Assembly: GCF_021390595.1 (NCBI RefSeq)
Contig: NZ_JAJEJR010000002.1
Location: 2,356,001 to 2,420,000 of the forward strand
Direction: 5' to 3'
Source of the DNA: Paraburkholderia sp. HP33-1
GTDB taxonomy: Bacteria > Pseudomonadota > Gammaproteobacteria > Burkholderiales > Burkholderiaceae
Length of the DNA stretch: 64,000 nt
Positions 19,829 to 28,082 of this stretch are shown here, piece after piece (positions within the stretch are counted from its first letter, which is position 1; the number at the start of each line of letters is the position of its first letter). The notes beneath the pieces were generated by a model, which was not told where the DNA came from, searched no databases, and worked only from the letters and a program-made list of their open reading frames with translations. Position numbers and translations under genes: made by a program.

Positions 19829-21274
19829 ATGTCTTTTGCCTCGCTTGGCTTGATCGATCTCTTGCTGCGTAATGTGCAGGACCTCAATTACCAGACACCT
19901 ACGCCGGTGCAGGCCAAGGCGATTCCTGCTGTGCTCAGTGGCAAGGACGTCATGGCTGCGGCACAGACCGGCACTGGCAAAACGGCGGGTTTTGCGCTGC
20001 CGCTGTTGCAACGGCTGGTGCAACACGGCCCGGCGGTGTCGAGCAACCGCGCGCGTGTTCTGGTGCTGGTGCCCACGCGTGAACTGGCTGAACAAGTGCT
20101 GCAAAGCTTTATCGCTTACGGAAAAGGCCTCGACTTACGATTCCTGGCCGCCTACGGCGGTGTGAGTATCAATCCGCAGATGATGAAGTTGCGCAAAGGC
20201 GTGGACGTGCTCGTTGCTACGCCGGGCCGTTTGCTGGATCTCAATCGTCAGAACGCGGTGCAGTTTGATCAGGTACAAACGTTGGTGCTGGATGAAGCCG
20301 ACCGCATGCTTGATTTGGGCTTTGCGCGCGAACTCAACGCCGTCTTTGCTGCCTTGCCCGCTCAGCGCCAGACCCTGCTGTTCTCTGCCACGTTTACCGA
20401 CGATATCCGCGCCATGGCGGCGAGCATTCTGCACGGCCCGGTCAACATCAGCGTCAGCCCGCCCAATGCCACGGCCAGCAAGATCAGGCAGTGGGTGGTG
20501 CCGGTGGATAAAAGGAACAAACCTGAGCTCTTCATGCACCTTGTGGCTGAGAACAACTGGGAGCACGCGCTGGTGTTCGTCAAAACCCGCAATGGCGTGG
20601 ATTACCTGGCGGCCATGCTGGACGAAGCGGGCTACGCGGTCGACACCATTCACGGCGACAAACCGCAACCCGCGCGCCTGCGTGCGCTGGAGCGCTTCAA
20701 GACGCGCGAAGTAAGTATGCTGGTAGCCACCGATGTGGCTGCGCGCGGGCTGGATATCGACGACCTGCCGCTGGTGATCAACGTTGATCTGCCGATCGTG
20801 GCGCAAGACTATGTGCACCGTATTGGCCGTACCGGCCGCGCGGGCGCCAGCGGCGTGGCGGTGTCCCTTGTGTGTGCCGATGAAGCGCCACAACTGGCCG
20901 CGATTGAAGCGCTGATCCGGCAAACGCTGCCCCGTGAAGAAGAGCCGGGTTTTGAAGCCGAACACCGCGTGCCGCAAACCAGCGCGACGGGCCAGATCAT
21001 CAAGAAACCCAAAAAGCCTAAGAAGCCCAAAGTGCCGCAAGCTGCGCCGGGCGCCATGCAGGTGCTCAGCAAAAAACCGCGCCCGCAAAGTGGCGAAAAC
21101 AAACGCAAGCCTGCGGCGCAGCGCGCTGTGGCCGCGGGCAAAGGCACAAGCTTGTCCAGCGGTAACCCATTCAGCGTGCAAAAACCACTCAAAAAACCCG
21201 CCAGCAAGCCCGCTGCGGGTTCACGTAAGCCGGCAGGCAAACCGGCTGATGGCCGCGGAAAACGCCGACCCTGA
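19829..21274 (+). CDS. rhlE: DEAD-box ATP-dependent RNA helicase, RhlE-like
   Basis: A 481-residue helicase that remodels structured RNA. It has a Q motif (LNYQTPTPVQAKAIP), Walker A AQTGTGKT, PTRELAEQV, DEAD in LVLDEADRMLDLGFA, SAT in LLFSATFT, and HRIGRTGRAG in the second RecA-like domain. From about residue 385 the chain becomes a Lys/Pro/Ala-rich basic tail, as in RhlE-type enzymes, that probably binds RNA. A possible -10 (TAGAAT, 19798-19803) lies 26 bases before the start. The Lys/Pro-rich tail uses more A-ending lysine codons than neighbouring genes. Confidence 0.93.
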   Translation: MSFASLGLIDLLLRNVQDLNYQTPTPVQAKAIPAVLSGKDVMAAAQTGTGKTAGFALPLLQRLVQHGPAVSSNRARVLVLVPTRELAEQVLQSFIAYGKGLDLRFLAAYGGVSINPQMMKLRKGVDVLVATPGRLLDLNRQNAVQFDQVQTLVLDEADRMLDLGFARELNAVFAALPAQRQTLLFSATFTDDIRAMAASILHGPVNISVSPPNATASKIRQWVVPVDKRNKPELFMHLVAENNWEHALVFVKTRNGVDYLAAMLDEAGYAVDTIHGDKPQPARLRALERFKTREVSMLVATDVAARGLDIDDLPLVINVDLPIVAQDYVHRIGRTGRAGASGVAVSLVCADEAPQLAAIEALIRQTLPREEEPGFEAEHRVPQTSATGQIIKKPKKPKKPKVPQAAPGAMQVLSKKPRPQSGENKRKPAAQRAVAAGKGTSLSSGNPFSVQKPLKKPASKPAAGSRKPAGKPADGRGKRRP

Positions 21275-21595
21275 TTCGTGGGGTGAGTGACGCCAGCCCT
21301 GGAACAGGCTGGCAATTTGCGGTGCGCTGGCAGGCAGCGGCGCGGCTTTGGCGTGCATCAGTTCGGCGGGTAACGACGCACTGAATCCAGTAACGACTTC
21401 GGGGCCGAAAAGACGTTGAAATCGTGCGTAGCGAGCGTCCGCTCGTGGTCGGCTCTCACGAATGTGTCCGCTTCTCACACGAAAGACGTCGATTGATCGG
21501 CTCATCGCTCACTACCGCTTCGGGCAAGCGCCTTTCCCCAGAAATCCGCGAAGGACCTTTTTTATGAGCCCACGGTCACGGCTCGCGCGCCGCCA
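21275..21595. other. Spacer between convergent genes
   Basis: A 7-bp stem hairpin (GCCAGCC at 21292-21298 with GGCTGGC at 21307-21313) follows the helicase stop closely but lacks a T tract. No supported gene. Confidence 0.4.
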
Positions 21596-24500
21596 TCACT
21601 TCAACCCGAAATCGACCCGCGTCGTCGCGCCCTTGTCCTTGATGTCGTCAGCATTCATCTTCGGCGCGACGATAAACACGCGGCTGCTGTCGATCTTGCC
21701 TTCCAGGTACTGTTGCACGCTCTGTGCGCGCTGCTGTGCGAGTTGCCGCAGGCTCGCCTCGTCGATCGGCGCGTTGGCCGCGAGCGCGCCCTTCATGTCG
21801 TCGTCGGGCAGCGTCTTCGTCATGCCGATGAAGTTGCGCGGCTTCTTGAAGTCGGACGACTTGTAGGCCTTGGTCAGATATTTGTCGTAATCCTGCTGAT
21901 CGACCGTGACCGTCGAGAGATCGACGCTCTCGCCGTTGCCCACCACGTCCTTGATCTTCTGCCGCTTGACCATCTGATCGACGTACCGCGAGCGCAGCGC
22001 CGGTTCGTCGACCTTCGGATCGACGCGGCCGATCAGGTCCATGCGGATCGACGGCTTGTCGGCCAGCGCCTTCACGATCGTGTCGAGCTTCTGCTTGTCG
22101 GCGTCGGTGAGCGTGGCCGAGCCTGCCTCGAATTCGACGTAGCCAAGTTCCTCGCCACTGCCGCCGAACGCGTGCGCGATCAGCGTGAACGGCGCGGTCA
22201 CCGCCTTTTCGAGCAGATTGAGCACCGCATGCCAGATCAGCCCGCCGATGCTGAATTCGGGGTTCGACAGCGAGCCCGACACCGGCAGGTTCACGTCGAT
22301 CTCGCCACGCGAGTTCTTCAGCAGCGAGATCGCGAAACGCACCGGCAGCTTGGTCGCGGTGTCGTTGTCGACGTGATCGCCGAAGGTCAGCTGATCGATG
22401 AACAGGTGGTTGTTCGCGTCCAACTGGTCGTTGTCGAGCTTGTAGTGCAGATCGACGTTGAGTTTGCCCTTCGTGATCGGGTAGCCGGCGTATTTCGCCG
22501 AATACGGTGTCAGGTTGGTCAGCTCGATGTCGTGCGCGGTCGCGGTCAGATCGAGCGCCGGTTTCGCGATCAGCGGGTTGACGGTGCCACGGATCGTCAG
22601 CGGACCGTTGGCCGCGAGCCTCGCGGCGACGTCGACCGGCGCGGGCGTGGTCGATTCCGTGCCGAACGCGCCGATCGTGCCCTGAATGTCGACAAGGTTC
22701 GCCGTGTAGTTCGGCTTGATGAAGTTGTCGGTGTAGGTCACGCGGCCCTGCTGCAACACCAGTTGTCCGAAGTGCAGCTTCACCGGGCTCTTGGGCGGCG
22801 TCGCGGCCGTTACGGTGGCGACCGGTTTGGCCGCTGTACCCGGCGTTGAAGCGGATGCCGCGAGCGGCGCCGAGGCCGCGACCGCTTCCGACACCGCCTC
22901 CGGTGTCAGCGGAATCGGATGTGAGCCGCTCTTGCTGCGTGTCAGCGACTGCGCCTCGCCGCTCTCGTGCGCGACCACGTCCTTCAGGTTCAGCTTGCCT
23001 TGCGCGTCGAGCAGCACGCGTCCATAGAACTTCGAGAATGTCACGCGGCCCGCGTCGACCACCGTGCCGTGCTCGTCGTAGTCGGCTTTCAGGTTCGTCA
23101 GCGCGAACGAGCCCCAGCCCGCGAACGGGGCCGACGTCGCCTTGTCGATCATGCGCACGGCGACGAGCGCCATGTCGCCGCGAAAGTTCGCTTTCAGCGA
23201 CTTCGCCTGGGTGACTGCGAGATCGCCGTTCGCGTTCAGCAGCGCGCTCGCGAGCGTCGCGTTCAGGTTGCTGCCGAAGTACGGCTCGAACGCGGCCGCG
23301 TCGAGCTGGTTGGCGTTGATCTTGACCGCCAGCTTCAGCGGCGTGGCGGTCACGTCGCCCTTCACCGCAAGCGTGCCCTTTTTGTTCAACGTCGCTTGCA
23401 GGTCGATGGGCAGCGGACGGCTCAGGTCGTCGCTGATCTTCTGCACCTTCAACTGCACCGGCGTAAAGCTCAGTTTGACCGGCCGCGGTGTCGTGTTGTC
23501 GGTGAAATCGGCGCTCGCGTCTTTGAGCGTCAATTCACCGATCGTATAGCGCCACGCGGGGCCCTCGGCCTGCGCTTTTTTCGCCGCGTGAATCGCGGTG
23601 CGCTGCGTCGCCTCCTGATGCGCACCCGCAAGCGCGTTCAGATTGATGCTGCCGTCCTTCAGACGCTGCGCGTCGACCGCGAGGCCAGTTACATCGACGC
23701 TCGTCACGTCGGCCGTGCGCGCCGCGACGTCCACCTGCTTGACGACCACGTTGCCCTGCGCGAGCGAGATCACCGGCGTCTTGTCGCCGCGTGCCGCGAG
23801 CTTCAGCGCCTGCATGTCCAGTTGCGTGTCCGCGACCGTCAGCGCCATCGGCGACTTCGACCAGTTCGCGTCGATATTCATCGTCGCGGACAGCGCGCCG
23901 TCGAGCGCTTCCGCGGACGTCGCGGTATCGAGATACGGCTGCCACGGCGGCAGCTTCAGCGACTTCAGATCGAGCTTCGCGCTCGCCGTCTTCGCGGCGA
24001 GGCCGACCGTGCCGTCGGCGGCAACCGAACCGGCGCCGTCCTTCAGGTTCGTGTTCAGCGTGTAGTGCGCGAGGGTTGACGCGAGCGTCGAGAAATCGGT
24101 CAGCGTGACCGAGAGGTTTTGCAGACCGGTTTCGACCGGATGCGACGCGGCTTCGTCGCGCAAGTTCACCGTGCCGTCGTCGAGTGAGAAGCGTTTGATC
24201 GCGATGTCGAACGGCGGGGCCGCTTTTTCGGCGGCGGCGGTTTTGGCACTGGCATTCGCGTCCGCGGTTTCCTTCGGCGCCGCTTTTTCCGGCGCGCTCG
24301 CGAACATATGCTCGACGCTCAGTACTCCGTCCTTGTCGCGCGCGAGACTCGCGCTCGGCGCGTTGATGCGGATATCGTCGAAGTGATAGACGCTCTTCAA
24401 CGGCTCGAGCGATGCCGCCGTCACATGCACCGCGCGCGCCGCGAAGAACGGCGCCTTGCCCTGATCCTGCACGTCGACGTCGTTCAGGTCCACGGTGCCG

Positions 24501-25363
24501 GCGACGCGTAGCGACGGCGTGTCGTTCGACATCACGAAGTTCAGCTTCAGGTCGGTGGACAGCTTGCCCGACTGCACGATCACCGGCAGCTTCGTCGGCG
24601 CATAGGACACCAGCTTCGGCACGTCGAGTTCATCGAAGCGCAACGACACTTCCGATTCGCGCGATGCCGCGAACGGCTTGGTCCTGCCGTCGATCGCGAG
24701 CTGACTGTCGCCGTCGATGCGCGCGCGCAGCAGCGGCTCGACGAAGATATCGGTCTTCGACGGCAGCGTCGCGATGAACGGGATGCCGAGCTTCCATTGA
24801 TCGATCACGTGGCTGGTGCCGAGCAGCCGGTCGTCGAAGGTGATCTGGCCGTTCTCGACGCGAATGTTCGACACGGAGAACTGCGTCGGCTTGCTGTTCG
24901 GTTTTGCCGGCTGATTCGCGAATTTCTCGACCAGGTCGGTGAAATTGAAGTGCTGCGCATCGTAGCGAACGATATGAAAGCGCGGCGAATCGACGTGCAC
25001 TTCGTCGACGATCGGCGCGCCGCGAAATAGTGAACTCCACGACGGCTGCACGATGAGCCGCGAAATATCGACGAAGTCGCCCGCGCCGCCGCGCTCGCCG
25101 ATATGCACGTTGTCGGCCTCGAAGCGCAGTGTGTACGGATTGAGCGCGATGCGCCCGATCGACGCCGGCCGGTCGAGCTGCTTGCTCAGCTGCTGGCTCG
25201 CAATGTGGCGAATCAGTGGCGGCGCCGCGAAAAAGCCGAGCAGGCCGAACACGACGAGGAAGATCAGCAGACCGACGAGAATCCGTCGCGTACGGTGCGA
25301 CTGCGCGACTTCGCGCACGGTCCGCATGGAGGAGGCTAACGATGCTTTATTGAGGCTTGCCAT
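21596..25363 (-). CDS. Very large DUF748 / AsmA-like envelope protein
   Basis: A 1255-residue protein with one N-terminal membrane helix (about 27-50, ILVGLLIFLVVFGLLGFFAA) and a long beta-rich periplasmic part. DUF748-type repeats are seen, such as LNPYTLRFEADNVHIGE near the start and VDLHYKLDNDQLDANNHLFI in the C-terminal third. The last 170 residues contain GYVEFEAGSATLTDADKQKLD, which looks OmpA-like, and end in a basic RVDFGLK. AsmA-like proteins are thought to act in outer-membrane lipid transport or assembly; the exact role here is unknown. The ATG at 25363 was preferred to an in-frame TTG at 25390. No operon partner. Confidence 0.85.
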   Translation of the reverse strand: MASLNKASLASSMRTVREVAQSHRTRRILVGLLIFLVVFGLLGFFAAPPLIRHIASQQLSKQLDRPASIGRIALNPYTLRFEADNVHIGERGGAGDFVDISRLIVQPSWSSLFRGAPIVDEVHVDSPRFHIVRYDAQHFNFTDLVEKFANQPAKPNSKPTQFSVSNIRVENGQITFDDRLLGTSHVIDQWKLGIPFIATLPSKTDIFVEPLLRARIDGDSQLAIDGRTKPFAASRESEVSLRFDELDVPKLVSYAPTKLPVIVQSGKLSTDLKLNFVMSNDTPSLRVAGTVDLNDVDVQDQGKAPFFAARAVHVTAASLEPLKSVYHFDDIRINAPSASLARDKDGVLSVEHMFASAPEKAAPKETADANASAKTAAAEKAAPPFDIAIKRFSLDDGTVNLRDEAASHPVETGLQNLSVTLTDFSTLASTLAHYTLNTNLKDGAGSVAADGTVGLAAKTASAKLDLKSLKLPPWQPYLDTATSAEALDGALSATMNIDANWSKSPMALTVADTQLDMQALKLAARGDKTPVISLAQGNVVVKQVDVAARTADVTSVDVTGLAVDAQRLKDGSINLNALAGAHQEATQRTAIHAAKKAQAEGPAWRYTIGELTLKDASADFTDNTTPRPVKLSFTPVQLKVQKISDDLSRPLPIDLQATLNKKGTLAVKGDVTATPLKLAVKINANQLDAAAFEPYFGSNLNATLASALLNANGDLAVTQAKSLKANFRGDMALVAVRMIDKATSAPFAGWGSFALTNLKADYDEHGTVVDAGRVTFSKFYGRVLLDAQGKLNLKDVVAHESGEAQSLTRSKSGSHPIPLTPEAVSEAVAASAPLAASASTPGTAAKPVATVTAATPPKSPVKLHFGQLVLQQGRVTYTDNFIKPNYTANLVDIQGTIGAFGTESTTPAPVDVAARLAANGPLTIRGTVNPLIAKPALDLTATAHDIELTNLTPYSAKYAGYPITKGKLNVDLHYKLDNDQLDANNHLFIDQLTFGDHVDNDTATKLPVRFAISLLKNSRGEIDVNLPVSGSLSNPEFSIGGLIWHAVLNLLEKAVTAPFTLIAHAFGGSGEELGYVEFEAGSATLTDADKQKLDTIVKALADKPSIRMDLIGRVDPKVDEPALRSRYVDQMVKRQKIKDVVGNGESVDLSTVTVDQQDYDKYLTKAYKSSDFKKPRNFIGMTKTLPDDDMKGALAANAPIDEASLRQLAQQRAQSVQQYLEGKIDSSRVFIVAPKMNADDIKDKGATTRVDFGLK

Positions 25364-25576
25364 GCTCGATCTGGGTGAATGCGGCGGCAAGCCCGCCGCG
25401 CAAAACAGAGATCCTGCAAGCGGCAGTATAAGTCGTGAATCAATGGTTAGACAGAAATGTCAAGACCGGCCTGACGATTCGTGCTGCTGACGGATTTGCT
25501 TTCCGGCGTTGGAGATTTTCGGAAGCGTTAGATAACGAAGCCGGACGGCGCGCGGCTTGCCCGCGCGCCGTTCACA

Positions 25577-26998
25577 TCATTGCCGCACGACCGCCGGCGG
25601 CTGCCAGCTGCCATCGGTGGCTTGCGGCTTCGGCGCGTACATGCGCAGCACCAGTTGCATGTCCGAGCGCGGCGCCGGCAGCCAGTTGCCGGTCCGGCTG
25701 CGCACCGACGACACGACCACGTCGAGCGAACCATCGCGATTGCGGCGCGCGCCATTGCGATCGCCGACCGCGAGCCGCGCCGGTGCGTTCTCGCTCAGCG
25801 CACCATCTTTCGTATATGCGGTAATCGTCCAGAAACCGCGCACCGGCGGCAACTGGTCCGCCGCGAAATGGATCACGTAGCGGTTCGCGCCGTTCAGCGT
25901 GTTGCCGTCGCTGTCCTGTGTGACGACCGCGCGTACTTCGTCGTCCTTCGTACCGATGCCCAACTGCGTGCTCGCCGCATACGCGCGCAGCCCATAGTCA
26001 GGACCGTAGTTGCCGACTGCGTCGCCGAACCAGCTCCAGCCGTGTCCGCTCAGCAGATTCGACGGCGGTGTCGCGACGCGATCACGACCGTCCGCGAGAC
26101 CGGCTGAAAGTGCATCGGACGCCTTCGGCAGCTTCACCGGTTCGCCTGGCGTGACGCCGAGATCGGCGAGGAATTTGAGTGCGTGCGGATCGGCTGGTGT
26201 CGGCGGATTGTCGGGCAACGCCTCGGCAAGACGGCCGAAGAAGCCGCTCGCGTCGAGCGCGGCGACCTGCTGCGCCGGCGTGCCGCTGGTCCCCGCGACG
26301 CCGCTTGCATTACCGCGCGGCGGCACCGCCGCCGGCTCCGCGTCGCCGACGAAGACGCTCAGCGGCTCCAGACGGATCGCGCGTTGCAGCTTGCGCACCG
26401 CGTTCAGATCGTGTGCGCCGTTCGACTGGATGCGCACGCTGATCCAGGCGTTGCGGGTCGGCACTTCGACGCGTTTCGCGCCCTTCGGCAGATCGCCCTT
26501 CCAGCCCGGTGCGACGAACGCGAACGTTTGCGCGCGCAGACCCTTGGCGGCGGCCGTGCCCGCGCCGAACTGCGGCCCGGTCGACCACACGACGTTGGTC
26601 CACATGTCGAGCACGCGCGCATCGACGTAGCGGCCGTGAGAATCGGGTAGCGACAGGATCACCGGCCCATCGCCCAAGTCGAGCCAGCCGTTCGAGTCGA
26701 GCGTATCGAGGCTCGGCTGCGGCGGGCTGGTCGCGCCGATCGGCGGCAGCGCCTGCGCGTGACGCAGCGTGTTGAAAGGCGCCTGGCCCGGATCGGTGCC
26801 GATCGCCGCATCGCGCGTGGCGCTCATCAGCACGAGCGGATAGCCGAATACGTAGGAGTCGGCGACTTCGTCCTTGATCCAGCCGGTGCTTTGTTGCGTG
26901 GCGGTAGGGATCGAGGTGCAGCTGGCCAGCAATGCGAGACCCGCGATCGACGCGCAGGCTCGTTGAAGCAAAAACAGTTCTCGGCGATTTTTTATCAT
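25577..26998 (-). CDS. DUF1254/DUF1214 domain lipoprotein
   Basis: A 473-residue protein starting MIKNRRELFLLQRAC, with a lipobox LLASC (Cys27). The DUF1254 half contains VADSYVFGYPLVLMSATRDA and SLDTLDSNGWLDLGDGPVILSLPD. The DUF1214 half near the C-terminus contains LNGANRYVIHFAADQLPPVRGFWTITAYT, ending in Met/Pro-rich strands. Such pairs of domains occur widely in proteobacteria without a settled biochemical role. Upstream in-frame codons extend the ORF to 27151, but the lipobox argues for 26998. A candidate promoter lies at 27119-27147. Confidence 0.85.
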   Translation of the reverse strand: MIKNRRELFLLQRACASIAGLALLASCTSIPTATQQSTGWIKDEVADSYVFGYPLVLMSATRDAAIGTDPGQAPFNTLRHAQALPPIGATSPPQPSLDTLDSNGWLDLGDGPVILSLPDSHGRYVDARVLDMWTNVVWSTGPQFGAGTAAAKGLRAQTFAFVAPGWKGDLPKGAKRVEVPTRNAWISVRIQSNGAHDLNAVRKLQRAIRLEPLSVFVGDAEPAAVPPRGNASGVAGTSGTPAQQVAALDASGFFGRLAEALPDNPPTPADPHALKFLADLGVTPGEPVKLPKASDALSAGLADGRDRVATPPSNLLSGHGWSWFGDAVGNYGPDYGLRAYAASTQLGIGTKDDEVRAVVTQDSDGNTLNGANRYVIHFAADQLPPVRGFWTITAYTKDGALSENAPARLAVGDRNGARRNRDGSLDVVVSSVRSRTGNWLPAPRSDMQLVLRMYAPKPQATDGSWQPPAVVRQ

Positions 26999-27118
26999 TC
27001 GTTCAGAGTGCGGAACGCGCAGTACCAGGGAGACGTCGGTGCGCAGCGCCAGGTGCATGCGCAGTTCTCCCAAAAGATTGCGCAGCGAGTCCGCGGGTTG
27101 CGATTTCGACAACATCGC

Positions 27119-27147
27119 GTTGTATCGTATCCTTGCTAACCAGGCAA
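27119..27147 (-). promoter_or_regulatory. Sigma-70-type promoter for the DUF1254 lipoprotein gene
   Basis: On the minus strand TTGCCT (27147-27142) and TACAAC (27124-27119) stand 17 bp apart. The predicted start near 27112 gives a leader of about 110 nt. Confidence 0.5.
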
Positions 27148-27339
27148 GCACAATGCAAGGAATCGCAGCTGGCAGCGCGCATGGAGTTCACTAATGTGAC
27201 AATCGATATCGTTGCCGTGTCACGTTCCAACGCCAACTGCTAGCGCGAGCACATCATGCATTTCGAGTCGCGGATCCGTTGATCCGCCAATATGTCGGCT
27301 CTCCCAACTCTATCGTCGTCCCGCATCCGGAGCGCTTCA

Positions 27340-27987
27340 ATGTACATGCCCGCCCATTTCGAAGAGAACCGTCCAGAGGTTCTTCACCGCCTGATCGCCG
27401 AGCAACCGTTCGGCGCGCTGATTACGAACGGCCCCAATGGGCTCGACGCGAATCATTTGCCGTTCGAAGCGCAGGCCGACGCGGCGGATTCGTCACGTCT
27501 GGTGCTGCGCGCGCACGTCGCGCGGGCGAATCCGGTCTGGCAGGAAGTCGCGACCCATCCCGAAGCGCTCGTGATCTTCCAGGGACCGGCCGCCTATATT
27601 TCGCCGACCTGGTATCCAAGCAAACACGAAACGCACAAGCAGGTGCCGACCTACAACTATATGGTCGTGCATGCACATGGCAGGATTGTGGTGCGTGACG
27701 ATGAATCGTTCGTGCGTGGCCTCGTCGCGCGGCTCACGCGCAAGATGGAAGCCGGCGAGCCGGTGCCGTGGAAGATGGGCGACGCGCCGGCCGACTACAT
27801 CGCGCAGATGCTCGGCGCGATCGTCGGTATCGAGATCGAGGTGACACGGCTCGTCGGCAAATGGAAGCTCGGGCAGAACAAGGTGGCGGAAGACCGGCGC
27901 GGCGCGGCGCAAACGCTGCTCGCGCGCGACAGCGATCAGCAGAAGGCGGTGGGACAGGCGATGCTGGATGCGCCGCCGGCGTTTTGA
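27340..27987 (+). CDS. PaiB-like FMN-binding split-barrel protein
   Basis: A 215-residue protein starting MYMPAHFEENRPEVLHRLI. The PaiB family signatures are visible: PFGALITNGPNGLDANHLPF, LRAHVARANPVWQ, VIFQGPAAYISPTWYPSK and KQVPTYNYMVVHAHG. Members bind FMN or heme in a split-barrel fold. They are often called negative transcriptional regulators after Bacillus PaiB, but a DNA-binding role is not evident from sequence. The start was set at the methionine that opens the family alignment; the 16 residues upstream are not conserved-looking. The stop lies 21 bp before the copper ATPase promoter. Confidence 0.85.
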   Translation: MYMPAHFEENRPEVLHRLIAEQPFGALITNGPNGLDANHLPFEAQADAADSSRLVLRAHVARANPVWQEVATHPEALVIFQGPAAYISPTWYPSKHETHKQVPTYNYMVVHAHGRIVVRDDESFVRGLVARLTRKMEAGEPVPWKMGDAPADYIAQMLGAIVGIEIEVTRLVGKWKLGQNKVAEDRRGAAQTLLARDSDQQKAVGQAMLDAPPAF

Positions 27988-28008
27988 CGGCGGTCGCATA
28001 ATCCGGCC

Positions 28009-28039
28009 TTGACCTTCCCATCATGGGAAGGTCAATACT
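28009..28039 (+). promoter_or_regulatory. CueR-type (MerR family) promoter and operator of the copper ATPase
   Basis: TTGACC at 28009-28014 and AATACT at 28034-28039 are 19 bp apart, the over-long spacing typical of MerR-family promoters. The spacer is filled by a perfect 23-bp palindrome whose arms are GACCTTCCCAT (28011-28021) and its complement (28023-28033), as in CueR sites. Confidence 0.9.
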
Positions 28040-28082
28040 GGACCCTGCATGCGGCCCAATGCCGCCACGAGCCTTGCCTGCC

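Noticed and set aside
21221..21505. 94-residue minus-strand frame after the helicase
   Set aside because: It overlaps the end of the helicase gene and contains no recognisable motif or ribosome binding site.
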